Source: Alphaproteobacteria bacterium UBA828 (GTDB lineage: Bacteria > Pseudomonadota > Alphaproteobacteria > UBA828). From it: a stretch of DNA of 27,711 nucleotides. The DNA is taken from contig DBHM01000029.1 of the NCBI GenBank assembly GCA_002296185.1, forward strand, positions 17,064 to 44,774, read 5' to 3'. The notes under the pieces were generated by a model. It saw only the letters and a program-made list of their open reading frames with translations, had not been told where the DNA came from and made no database searches. Below are positions 7,301 through 15,584 of the stretch, one piece after another; the stretch's first letter is position 1; each line of letters begins with the position of its first letter. The position numbers and the translations under genes are program-made.

Positions 7301-10300
7301 TTAACTATGTACTTTGTAGATATTACACAAATCTATCAATATACCGTGCAATTCTTTAATTCTTTTTTCAGGCTTGACCCAGTTACGATTTATTATCAAT
7401 CGAGAATCTGGCCTTAAGCGCATCCCTATCTTTGGATTTGATACATATTTAATTAAAGCAGGTAAATCAGGAAAACTATCATTCCTAAATGCAATCACAG
7501 CGCCTTTTGGCCCTGCATCAATTTTGTCTATACCCCCTTTAAGACAAAGATTTTTAATTATCACAACGTCTAGGAGGTTCAGAACAGATGATGGTAGAGG
7601 ACCAAAACGATCTGTAAGCTCCTCTATTAATATCTCAGCATCTTCTCTATTTTCTAACCTACCGATACGTCTATACAAACCTAATCTTGTATCTAAGTCA
7701 GTAACATAATCTCCTGGAATCAAAATTGCTGAGCCAATATTTATGTTTGGCGACCAACGATCTTTTTGTTCACCTTGATTATCTTCCTGTTTAATTTTAG
7801 CCTCAGAAACTGCTTCTTCAAGTAGATGCTGATATAGCTCTATACCAACTTCTTTAATATGTCCTGACTGCTCTGAGCCTAGAAGATTCCCAGCACCTCG
7901 AATATCAAGGTCATGACTTGCTAGAGAAAAACCAGCGCCAAGACTATCAAGCCGATGAATAACCTCTAATCGCTTTAAAGCTGTTTCTGTTAAACGTTTA
8001 TCTGGAGGATATGTAATATATGCATAACCACGTATTTTTGATCGCCCAATACGACCACGAAGTTGATACAGTTGAGCAAGTCCAAACATATCTGATCGAT
8101 AAATTATCATCGTGTTAACGCGAGGGATGTCAAGACCAGACTCTATTATAGAGGTTGAGACCAATACATCGAATTCACCACCAAAGAATTGACTCATAGT
8201 TATCTCAAGTTCTTTACTTGACATCCTCCCATGCGCCGCTCTTGCGGTAACTTCAGGAACGAATCTCTTTAACTGATCCATTATTTTTCTTATGTCAGAT
8301 ACCCTGGGGCAAACGTAGAAAGTCTGACCACCACGCATTTTTTCTCTGATAATCGCTTCACGAATTGCCAAAGGGTCAAAAGGCATAATAAATGTTCTGA
8401 CAGACAGTCTGTCTACAGGAGGAGTAGCAATAATACTCAAATTTTTTACTCCCGAAAGAGACATCTGTAATGTTCTTGGTATAGGTGTTGCTGTGAGAGT
8501 TAAGACATGAGTTTTAGCCTGTAATGTTTTTAATTTCTCCTTATGTGACACACCAAAATGCTGCTCCTCATCAATTACCACCAACCCAAGGTTTGGAATA
8601 ACAATTTCTTTCGATAGAACTGCGTGTGTTCCAATAATTATATGTATTTCTCCTTTTTCCAAACCTTCCTTTATATTAATTGCTTCCTGCCTTGGAGTTA
8701 AACGTGATATCTCAGCTACTTGAAATGAGAAACCCTTGAACCTCTCAAAAAATGTGTTGAAATGTTGCCTGCAAAGTAATGTTGTTGGAACCAAGACCAC
8801 AACCTGGCTACCTGACATAACTGCTGAGAAAGCAGCTCTTAGGGCAACTTCAGTTTTACCGAATCCTACGTCACCACATATAAGTCTATCCATAGGACTA
8901 CCAGACTCAAGATCTTCTAATGTTTCCTTAATTGCCTGAAGTTGATCCTCAGTTTCTACAAAAGGGAATCTTGAACAGAAATTATCGTATGAGACTCGAT
9001 CAAAATTGAATATCGGAGCTTCTTGAAGTTTCCTTTTTGCTGCAGTAGAAATTAGTTCATTAGCAATTTCTTTTATTCTCTGCTTAAGCCTAGATTTTTT
9101 AGACTGCCATGCAACTCCACCGAGCTTATCCAACAAAGTTGGCTTATCTGAAGATCCATACCTAGACAGCAAGTCAATGTGCTCAACAGGTAAAAGAAGC
9201 TTATCACCACCATCATAAACGAGACTTAGACAATCATGAGGTGAGGTGCCAACATCAAGAGTCACGAGACCATTATACATACCTATACCATGATCAAGAT
9301 GTACTACAAAATCACCTTCTGAAATTTCTGAGGTATCCATAATAAAAGTTTCTGCACGCAATGATCGCCGCCGTGAACTTCTATTAAGTCTACTTCCTAA
9401 TATATCCTGCTCAGCAATAACAACTAGTCCTGAAACTCTAAAACCGCTTTCTAATGGAAGGACTATTAAGCCTATTGTGTTTGACTTAATACTTTGCAAA
9501 GAAGATATGTTATCTATAATACCAATAGGTCCTATATTGTTTTCTCTTAGTATTCTACCCAATCGTTCACGCGTTCCGGAACTCCAAGCTGCCACAATTA
9601 CTTTGTTTCCCTTACCTACTAAATTTAAGATATATTCTCTTAAATCATCATAATTTTTACCTGAATCTTTATTTAATGATTTGGTAAAATTTATTCCCGG
9701 CTTTATTTCAAGTGATAAGGTTTCTAATTCTCCGTAAGATTCTTTTGCAAAGGGAAAACATTCCCCTACAGGCCGACTAGCTAAAATCTTCTTCCATTCC
9801 TTTATTTCAATATAAAGAAGATTAGGCGGCAAAGGGTTATATAGTGACTCCGCAATTAAACCCCTTCCCTTCAGGGCTTCACCCCGCGCTGTATAATAAT
9901 CGGCAACCATCTCACAACGATCCTGAACCCCCTGATTTACGAGATGATCCAGAATTACCGGGCCAGTATTAATATAGTCAAATATAGTTTCTAGAGTATT
10001 AAAAAAAAGTGGAAGCCAATGTTCAACTCCTGGATAGCGTTGACCCTGACAAATAGACTCAAATAATGGATCGGGCCCCATAACAGCACCGAAATGCTCA
10101 CGATACCCATCCTTAAAACTCTTTATTGAATTTTCAGTTAATGAAACTTCAGCAACTGGGGTAATTAAGTAATGTTCAATATTATTTCCGCTACGTTGGT
10201 TGATAGGATCAAAGAACTTAATACTCTCAATTTCATTACCATAAAAATCAATTCGAATTGGAGAATCTGCACCTGCTGGGAATATATCTAATATGCCTCC

Positions 10301-10828
10301 CCGATTAGCATATTCGCCAGATTCTATAACATTAGCTGTATTAATATACCCACAAGATTCAAGGAAATTTATAAGTGATTCTTGATCACAATCAGTTCCT
10401 ACAATAATATTCTTATATACTCCTTCGATTGATGCTTTAGGAGGCAATCTTTGTAAAGCAGAATTTAAAGTAGTTAGGACAATTGTAGGAATATTAGAGT
10501 CTAAGGTTAAAATCTCATATAGCGCCATAAGGCGCTGACTGACTATATCAGCTCGGGGAGAGACCCTATCAAAAGGAAGACAGTCCCAAGCTGGAAAAAC
10601 TATCAACTTAGTGGTTGGAGAAAAAAAACTTAATCCATCCGATATAGTTCTTAGGCGAGCATCATCACGTGAGATATATAAGAGTGTTTTCCCAGATTTT
10701 TTTGCTAAATCATTTGCTATAGCAGAAAGCCAAACTGCCTCGGAACCCTCAGGAATATCAGAAATATTGACTATGCCCGGCTTATCAAGCTTAGCACTAG
10801 AAACGTCAGAATATTTAGTTATTTGCAC
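7301..10828 (-). CDS. mfd: Transcription-repair coupling factor Mfd
   Basis: Mfd is a DNA translocase that binds RNA polymerase stalled at damage, pushes it off, and recruits UvrA for transcription-coupled repair. The 1175-residue product is full length. The N-terminal third is the UvrB-like region (for example GGILDIFPAG). The RNA polymerase-interacting segment around DFVVHLDHGIGMYNGL follows. The helicase core has Walker A GDVGFGKTEVALRAAF (about 652-667), the DEEQHFGV box (about 753), TATPIPRTL and RGRIGRS, then the C-terminal domain that masks UvrA binding. The start codon is GTG 10828, with GGA about 8 bases upstream; it overlaps the end of sdhE by 10 bases, which suggests translational coupling. 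It converges with the pterin dehydratase gene, 21 bases away. Confidence 0.98.
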   Translation of the reverse strand: MQITKYSDVSSAKLDKPGIVNISDIPEGSEAVWLSAIANDLAKKSGKTLLYISRDDARLRTISDGLSFFSPTTKLIVFPAWDCLPFDRVSPRADIVSQRLMALYEILTLDSNIPTIVLTTLNSALQRLPPKASIEGVYKNIIVGTDCDQESLINFLESCGYINTANVIESGEYANRGGILDIFPAGADSPIRIDFYGNEIESIKFFDPINQRSGNNIEHYLITPVAEVSLTENSIKSFKDGYREHFGAVMGPDPLFESICQGQRYPGVEHWLPLFFNTLETIFDYINTGPVILDHLVNQGVQDRCEMVADYYTARGEALKGRGLIAESLYNPLPPNLLYIEIKEWKKILASRPVGECFPFAKESYGELETLSLEIKPGINFTKSLNKDSGKNYDDLREYILNLVGKGNKVIVAAWSSGTRERLGRILRENNIGPIGIIDNISSLQSIKSNTIGLIVLPLESGFRVSGLVVIAEQDILGSRLNRSSRRRSLRAETFIMDTSEISEGDFVVHLDHGIGMYNGLVTLDVGTSPHDCLSLVYDGGDKLLLPVEHIDLLSRYGSSDKPTLLDKLGGVAWQSKKSRLKQRIKEIANELISTAAKRKLQEAPIFNFDRVSYDNFCSRFPFVETEDQLQAIKETLEDLESGSPMDRLICGDVGFGKTEVALRAAFSAVMSGSQVVVLVPTTLLCRQHFNTFFERFKGFSFQVAEISRLTPRQEAINIKEGLEKGEIHIIIGTHAVLSKEIVIPNLGLVVIDEEQHFGVSHKEKLKTLQAKTHVLTLTATPIPRTLQMSLSGVKNLSIIATPPVDRLSVRTFIMPFDPLAIREAIIREKMRGGQTFYVCPRVSDIRKIMDQLKRFVPEVTARAAHGRMSSKELEITMSQFFGGEFDVLVSTSIIESGLDIPRVNTMIIYRSDMFGLAQLYQLRGRIGRSKIRGYAYITYPPDKRLTETALKRLEVIHRLDSLGAGFSLASHDLDIRGAGNLLGSEQSGHIKEVGIELYQHLLEEAVSEAKIKQEDNQGEQKDRWSPNINIGSAILIPGDYVTDLDTRLGLYRRIGRLENREDAEILIEELTDRFGPLPSSVLNLLDVVIIKNLCLKGGIDKIDAGPKGAVIAFRNDSFPDLPALIKYVSNPKIGMRLRPDSRLIINRNWVKPEKRIKELHGILIDLCNIYKVHS

Positions 10829-11100
10829 AGAGAATTCCGATCAGCAACAAATTTTACTATGCGCTCTAGAACTGGAGTATCAAACCCTTTAGGAACCGAC
10901 TCGCGACCAATAATCCATGAAAATACCTCTGGATCATTGGAATGTTCGAGTAATTTTTCCAGTCCCTTAATTTCATCACTATTAAGAGAACTGCCAAATT
11001 TTTCCACAAATTCCCCTAGTATTATATCAGTTTCTTTGGTGCCAGTATGTGAAGTGCGATATCTTAGCCTACGCCGTCGAGTCGCGAGATTATTTGTCAT
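10819..11100 (-). CDS. sdhE: Succinate dehydrogenase flavinylation factor SdhE-like protein, altered RGxxE motif
   Basis: A 93-residue protein of the SdhE / YgfY / Sdh5 family, which promotes covalent FAD attachment to the succinate dehydrogenase flavoprotein. Family features are an Arg-rich start (RRRRLRYRTSH), DIILGEFVEKF, and the acidic helix segment LEKLLEHSNDPEVFSWIIG near residues 46-64. The family's signature RGxxE, usually HRGTKE in alphaproteobacteria, reads HTGTKE here, so the Arg is Thr while Gly and Glu remain; I checked this on the nucleotide sequence (CAT ACT GGC ACC AAA GAA). The gene overlaps mfd by 10 bases and diverges from recG across 90 bases, an arrangement common in alphaproteobacteria, which supports the identity. 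Confidence 0.88.
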   Translation of the reverse strand: MTNNLATRRRRLRYRTSHTGTKETDIILGEFVEKFGSSLNSDEIKGLEKLLEHSNDPEVFSWIIGRESVPKGFDTPVLERIVKFVADRNSLCK

Positions 11101-11190
11101 GATATAAATCTCATTCTAAAATAGATGCAATAAATATTAAAAAATATTACCTCTTGATACACAAATAAATCCTTTTGATAAAGCACATAG

Positions 11191-13290
11191 ATGCGTGATA
11201 GAAATATGCGACCTAATTCTCTTAATACGCTATTCGCCTCTACAGAATCTCTTACAGGAGTCGGCCCCCGCACAGTTAGAGTTCTTAAAAACCTAGCCGG
11301 CGATCGTATCATTGATTTACTATGGCACTTTCCCACCGGTATTATTGATCGTAGAAACTGCCCAAAAATTTCTCAGGCTGAGCCCGGTACTATAGCAACA
11401 ATAAAGGTCACAGTAGAAAAACACTATAAATCAGTAAATCAACGGCAACCCTATCGGGTACTATGCTCAGATAATACAGGAGAAATATTTATTATCTTCT
11501 TTCGTTCTAGAGGAAAATGGATAGAACAAAATCTCCCACAGGGACAAGAGGTGATTATTAGCGGTAAAGTAGAGTCCTATGGAAAAAGTCTTCAAATGAT
11601 TCACCCTGATCATATAGTTCAAATACAAGAGATGGGCAATATTGCAATTATAGAAGCTACATATCCATTAAGGGCTGGTATTACACAAAAAACTCTCCGT
11701 AAAATTATAGGCAAGGCTCTTATAAGTATACCTGACCTAAAAGAGTGGCAAGATATCACTTTATTAAAAAATAATGAGTGGCCGAGTTGGTCTGAGGCTA
11801 TTAAAAGAATGCATCATCCAAAAGATAATAAAGATTTAGAAGCCACTTCTCCATCTTGGATGCGTCTTGCATATGATGAGCTTTTGGCTAATCAGTTAGC
11901 TATTAGTTTAGTACGCTCAGATACTAGTAAAGACCCTGGTCGGTCTTTAGTTGGAACTGGACATTTAAAATATGAATTACTTAAAAATTTAGAATTTACA
12001 CTAACTAAAGATCAAAAGGGAGCAATACAAGAAATAGAATATGATATGGAAAGTGAAAAACGGATGATACGACTACTACAAGGGGATGTTGGTAGCGGTA
12101 AAACTATAGTTGCTCTTTTTGCTATTCTAAAAGCAATAGAGTCAGGAAAACAGGCAGCACTTATGGCTCCAACTGAGATACTTGCTCGACAGCACTTTAA
12201 CAACATAGAGTCATTAACCTCGTTATTGCAAATAAAAGGCGGTCTGATTACTGGTCGTGATAATTTAAAATTAAGAAAAGAGTCACTCCTTAAACTCGCT
12301 AACGGAGAAATTCAATTTATTGTAGGAACACATGCCTTGTTTCAAAAAGATGTTTTATTTCATGACCTCGCCTTAGTAGTGATTGATGAACAGCACAGAT
12401 TTGGGGTTCACCAAAGGCTTTCTTTGAGTAATAAAGGATTTATGCCAGATATTATGGTTATGACTGCAACTCCTATACCTCGGACGCTATTACTCACAAA
12501 TTATGGAGATATGGATGTATCCAAGTTAAGAGAGAAACCAGGCAATAGAAAGTCTATAGAAACACGCACCATTTCCGCTGAAAGAATGGAAGAGGTCATA
12601 TCTGCAATCCGTAGAGCTACTAAAAATGGTGCAAAAGTTTATTGGGTATGCCCTTTAATTGAAGAATCTCTTGAATTTAATTTAGCTGCTGCTGAAAAGC
12701 GCTACGAAGAACTAAAAAATATATTTGGTGAATTAGTAGGACTAATACATGGAAAGATGAAAACTAGTGAAAAAGATTTTGCTATTGAAAGTTTCAGGTC
12801 TGGAAAAATTCAGATTCTTGTTTCAACAACTGTAATAGAAGTCGGTATTCATATACCAGACGCAACAGTAATGGTTATAGAACACGCTAATCGATTTGGT
12901 CTTTCTCAACTACACCAACTTAGAGGAAGAATTGGACGTGGAGTTGCAGATGGAACATGCCTTTTACTTTATTCATCTCCAATAAGTAGTAATGCCCGTA
13001 AAAGGTTGCAAATAATGAGAGAAACTAACGATGGCTTCTTAATTGCAGAAGAAGACTTGAAACTTCGAGGGTCAGGGGAAATTCTAGGAACTCGCCAAAG
13101 TGGCCTACCTACATTAAAAATTGCAGACCCTTACTTACATTCAGATCTAATAGAGACAGCTTTTAAAGAAGCTAGAATAATAATAGAACAAAAGGGTTTA
13201 TCGGCAAAGACTCAACGCGGTAAAGCGCTCAGAACGCTTCTATACCTATTTGAAAGAGAAGCAGCTGTCCGCTACCTTAGCTCTGGTTAA
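11191..13290 (+). CDS. recG: ATP-dependent DNA helicase RecG
   Basis: RecG is a monomeric helicase that remodels stalled replication forks and branch-migrates Holliday junctions. The 699-residue product is full length. The wedge/OB-fold domain takes roughly the first 170 residues, with VGPRTVRVLKNL near the start and IDLLWHFPTGIIDRR after it. Walker A is LLQGDVGSGKTIVALFA at about residues 293-309, followed by DEQHRFGV, TATPIPRTLLLT, STTVIEVGIHIPDA and RGRIGRG, and the C-terminal RGSGEILGTRQSG. ATG 11191 and ATG 11206, five codons in, are both possible and neither has a strong ribosome site. It is divergent from sdhE-mfd and convergent with the DUF502 gene. Confidence 0.97.
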   Translation: MRDRNMRPNSLNTLFASTESLTGVGPRTVRVLKNLAGDRIIDLLWHFPTGIIDRRNCPKISQAEPGTIATIKVTVEKHYKSVNQRQPYRVLCSDNTGEIFIIFFRSRGKWIEQNLPQGQEVIISGKVESYGKSLQMIHPDHIVQIQEMGNIAIIEATYPLRAGITQKTLRKIIGKALISIPDLKEWQDITLLKNNEWPSWSEAIKRMHHPKDNKDLEATSPSWMRLAYDELLANQLAISLVRSDTSKDPGRSLVGTGHLKYELLKNLEFTLTKDQKGAIQEIEYDMESEKRMIRLLQGDVGSGKTIVALFAILKAIESGKQAALMAPTEILARQHFNNIESLTSLLQIKGGLITGRDNLKLRKESLLKLANGEIQFIVGTHALFQKDVLFHDLALVVIDEQHRFGVHQRLSLSNKGFMPDIMVMTATPIPRTLLLTNYGDMDVSKLREKPGNRKSIETRTISAERMEEVISAIRRATKNGAKVYWVCPLIEESLEFNLAAAEKRYEELKNIFGELVGLIHGKMKTSEKDFAIESFRSGKIQILVSTTVIEVGIHIPDATVMVIEHANRFGLSQLHQLRGRIGRGVADGTCLLLYSSPISSNARKRLQIMRETNDGFLIAEEDLKLRGSGEILGTRQSGLPTLKIADPYLHSDLIETAFKEARIIIEQKGLSAKTQRGKALRTLLYLFEREAAVRYLSSG

Positions 13291-13332
13291 ATTAATACAT
13301 AAATATTTATATAATTTATTTATTATTGATAA

Positions 13333-14046
13333 TTAATTATCCCCTTGATTTTCATCAATAAGATTAGATTTCTGATTATCCTTGTCATTACGATCAGGGG
13401 GTGAAACTATACCACCCGAGATAACAAGTTTGACACCTTCCTCAACGCTCATTTCCAATAATATGCAGTCTTTGCGTGGAATAAAAAGAAGGAAACCTGA
13501 AGTTGGATTTGGAGTGGTAGGAATAAAGACATTGACCATACTATCTTCCATAACCCTTTGGACTTCTCCCTTTGTTGGACCAGTAATAAATCCAATTACC
13601 CATATTCCCTTACGAGGATACTCAACCAGCACTACATCTCTGAAAGCATCAGCTGATTGAGCTAGAACCGCATCAAATATTTGCTTAAAAACACCGTAAA
13701 CTGTCCTGATAACGGGAAGTCGATTTAGTATCCGCTCACCGAGCCGTATCATAAACCGACCTAAAAAATTTGTTACAAGAGCACCGATAGCAGTTACGAC
13801 AATTAGAACAATTATAACACCCAGACCTGGTATACTATGGCCCAAAACATCAGAGGGGTTGTACGCATCAGGAATGAGAGGTATTACCGTTCTATCGACA
13901 AAATCAACTAATAACCAAATAAGCCATGCAGTGAGACCAAAAGGCGCAGTTACTAGAACCCCAGTAAAAAAATACGTACGTAGACGTGAAAATAGTCCAC
14001 GCTTTTTTGCGGGCTGAACAAGTTGTATTTTGGGTTCTTTTGTAAT
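13333..14046 (-). CDS. DUF502 family membrane protein; start codon unusual (ATT?) or frame broken at the 5' end
   Basis: A DUF502 protein, function unknown. The frame reads in from KKRGLFSRLRTYFFTGVL, the conserved beginning of the family, through two membrane helices (TGVLVTAPFGLTAWLIWLLV and GVIIVLIVVTAIGALVTNFL) to NRLPVIRTVYGVFKQIFDAV and VFIPTTPNPTSGFLLFIPR. In this frame the first conventional start is TTG 13845, which would discard the first helix and the conserved start, so translation must begin upstream. Between 13845 and the in-frame stop at 14080-14082 there is no ATG, GTG or TTG. ATT at 14046 lies 7 bases after AAAAGGA and gives 237 residues; I use it provisionally. Alternatively GTG 14063, with an excellent AAGGA 5 bases upstream, is in the wrong frame and would join this one if a single base were added, for example in the A6 run near residue 14. 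Family call is firm; the start is not. Confidence 0.8.
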   Translation of the reverse strand: MTKEPKIQLVQPAKKRGLFSRLRTYFFTGVLVTAPFGLTAWLIWLLVDFVDRTVIPLIPDAYNPSDVLGHSIPGLGVIIVLIVVTAIGALVTNFLGRFMIRLGERILNRLPVIRTVYGVFKQIFDAVLAQSADAFRDVVLVEYPRKGIWVIGFITGPTKGEVQRVMEDSMVNVFIPTTPNPTSGFLLFIPRKDCILLEMSVEEGVKLVISGGIVSPPDRNDKDNQKSNLIDENQGDN

Positions 14047-14197
14047 CGTATTTTCCTTTTCACTATCTTCCTTAGTGATCTATAACAGAAAATAGAAAAA
14101 ACTATATGTTTAATTTTCCCACATTGTAATAAACTTAATTAATAAACTACATACTAGGATTAATTACTTAGTTATATGCACTCTGATTAACAATTAA

Positions 14198-15415
14198 TTA
14201 TAAATCTTTAGGATTAAAGACAATACAGGGAATACCAGATTCCTTTAGTGCAACACAAGCCTTACGGGCTAATGATAAATCTAAGCCTAGAAAACGCGCC
14301 CGGTAAAGAGTATTACCAGTCTTAGTCTTTGTTGATGAGACTTCTGCAAAACTAGATTTTAAAAATTTTTTAGCTATAGAATTAGCGCGCTGAATCGTTA
14401 TAGAAGCAGAGTGGAGTCTACTGTAAGCACCTACTTGAATAGCCCAGTTATCTGAAGTTTTCGCCTGATTAATAGCTTTACTTTTTACTTTTGTTCTTGG
14501 GTCATTAGGTAACGGTAAATAGTTTTTATTTGGTCTTGATGGTGATGGATTAGGTATTGAAGAAAACTGATATCTGTTTTTGGATCTTTTTATAGGAGCT
14601 AGTCTTGAAAACCCTATATCCAACAGACCTGCCATATGACGATCCCTACGCTTAGAGGTTTTTCCTCCAAAAACTACAGCAATGACTCTTCTACCCCCTC
14701 TTTCAGCAGAAGCAACTAGATTAAACCCAGAAGAGCGCGTATACCCAGTTTTCACGCCATCAACTCCACGATAAACTCCCAGGAGGTTATTATGATTTTT
14801 GTATTTTCTTCCTTTGTAATTAAAGCTTTGTAAGGAAAAGAAATGATAATGTTCAGGAAAATTACGCATTAATGAAAGTGCTAATATTGCCATATCTCTA
14901 GCTGTTGATAATTGTTTGCTATTTGGCAAGCCAGACGCATTCATAAACAAGGTTCTTTTCATTCCTAATTTTTTAGCTTTACGCGTCATTAACTGCGCAA
15001 ACTTCCACTCAGTCCCACCAAGAGCTTCCGCCAATACAGTTGCAACATCATTCGCAGATTTTGTAACTAATGCCATTATCGCCTCTCTAACAGTAATACT
15101 TTGGCCTCTTTTTAAGCCTAAAATTGATGGAGGCTGTCCTGCTGCACGTTTACTCACCTTTAACCTAGTATTCATATCAAAAAGACCGCTTTCAAGAGCC
15201 TCAAATGTCATATACAGAGTCATAATTTTTACCAATGAGGCTGGATAATTTCGAGTATCTGCATTACGCGAACGCAATACTTTTTCAGTATCTGCATCGA
15301 CTACGATTGAGGCATAGCCCGCATGTGCTGCATTAGGGATAATTAGTATAACTATAAACCCCAAAACTATAGCAGAGGGCATAATAGATAATTTTAGCAT
15401 TCGCAAATGACTCAA
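14198..15415 (-). CDS. D-alanyl-D-alanine carboxypeptidase (S11 family) with C-terminal SPOR domain
   Basis: A periplasmic low-molecular-weight penicillin-binding protein that trims the terminal D-Ala of peptidoglycan stem peptides. Residues 1-32 form a signal peptide ending AAHA. The three active-site motifs are intact: SLVK (Ser60, Lys63), SAN (Ser120, Asn122) and KTG (Lys222-Gly224). A Pro/Ser/Lys-rich linker (about 275-325) leads to a SPOR domain (about 330-405, beginning WAIQVGAYSR and including LYRARFLGL), which binds denuded glycan at division sites. DacF-type proteins with this domain order are common in alphaproteobacteria. The listed start is TTG 15415, with GAGAG about 10 bases upstream; ATG 15400, five codons in, is an alternative that also leaves a good signal peptide but lacks a ribosome site. 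It stands alone, with 115 bases on the downstream side and 169 on the upstream side. Confidence 0.95.
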   Translation of the reverse strand: MSHLRMLKLSIMPSAIVLGFIVILIIPNAAHAGYASIVVDADTEKVLRSRNADTRNYPASLVKIMTLYMTFEALESGLFDMNTRLKVSKRAAGQPPSILGLKRGQSITVREAIMALVTKSANDVATVLAEALGGTEWKFAQLMTRKAKKLGMKRTLFMNASGLPNSKQLSTARDMAILALSLMRNFPEHYHFFSLQSFNYKGRKYKNHNNLLGVYRGVDGVKTGYTRSSGFNLVASAERGGRRVIAVVFGGKTSKRRDRHMAGLLDIGFSRLAPIKRSKNRYQFSSIPNPSPSRPNKNYLPLPNDPRTKVKSKAINQAKTSDNWAIQVGAYSRLHSASITIQRANSIAKKFLKSSFAEVSSTKTKTGNTLYRARFLGLDLSLARKACVALKESGIPCIVFNPKDL

Positions 15416-15450
15416 AATATATTCACTCTCTAATAATGAATCATCAAATT

Positions 15451-15490
15451 ATTATACCAAAACGAATCGTTTAAATTATGTTATGGTATA
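15451..15490 (-). promoter_or_regulatory. Extended -10 element with nested palindromes upstream of the carboxypeptidase gene
   Basis: Reading the minus strand, TGGTATAAT (15451-15459) is an extended -10 with a perfect TATAAT. Just upstream lies a 13-bp palindrome, AAACGA-T-TCGTTT on that strand (15460-15472), where the -35 to -10 spacer would be. It is enclosed by a second inverted repeat, TATACCA (15453-15459) and TGGTATA (15484-15490). No good -35 stands at 17 bases, as expected for extended -10 promoters; a perfect TTGACA is further upstream at 15523-15528 without a matching -10. The geometry suggests an operator that occludes RNA polymerase. The regulator is unknown. Confidence 0.4.
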
Positions 15491-15584
15491 GATTAAGAGT
15501 ATTCCATTTACAAAGTCTATCTTGTCAAATAATTGTTTTGATCTCATAAAATGGTCAGTAACCAAAAACAGCTATCTAGGTAGG

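Noticed and set aside
7292..7304. Palindrome TTAATA-G-TATTAA between the convergent pterin dehydratase and mfd genes
   Set aside because: It is wholly A-T apart from the centre and overlaps the mfd stop codon; too weak a hairpin to call a bidirectional terminator.
11097..11336. Minus-strand 79-codon frame across the sdhE-recG gap
   Set aside because: It runs antisense through the conserved start of recG and has no family resemblance.
13846..14063. DUF502 gene as a decayed pseudogene
   Set aside because: The rest of the frame is intact and conserved to its normal C-terminal region, so only the start is in question; an unusual start codon or single-base error is more economical.
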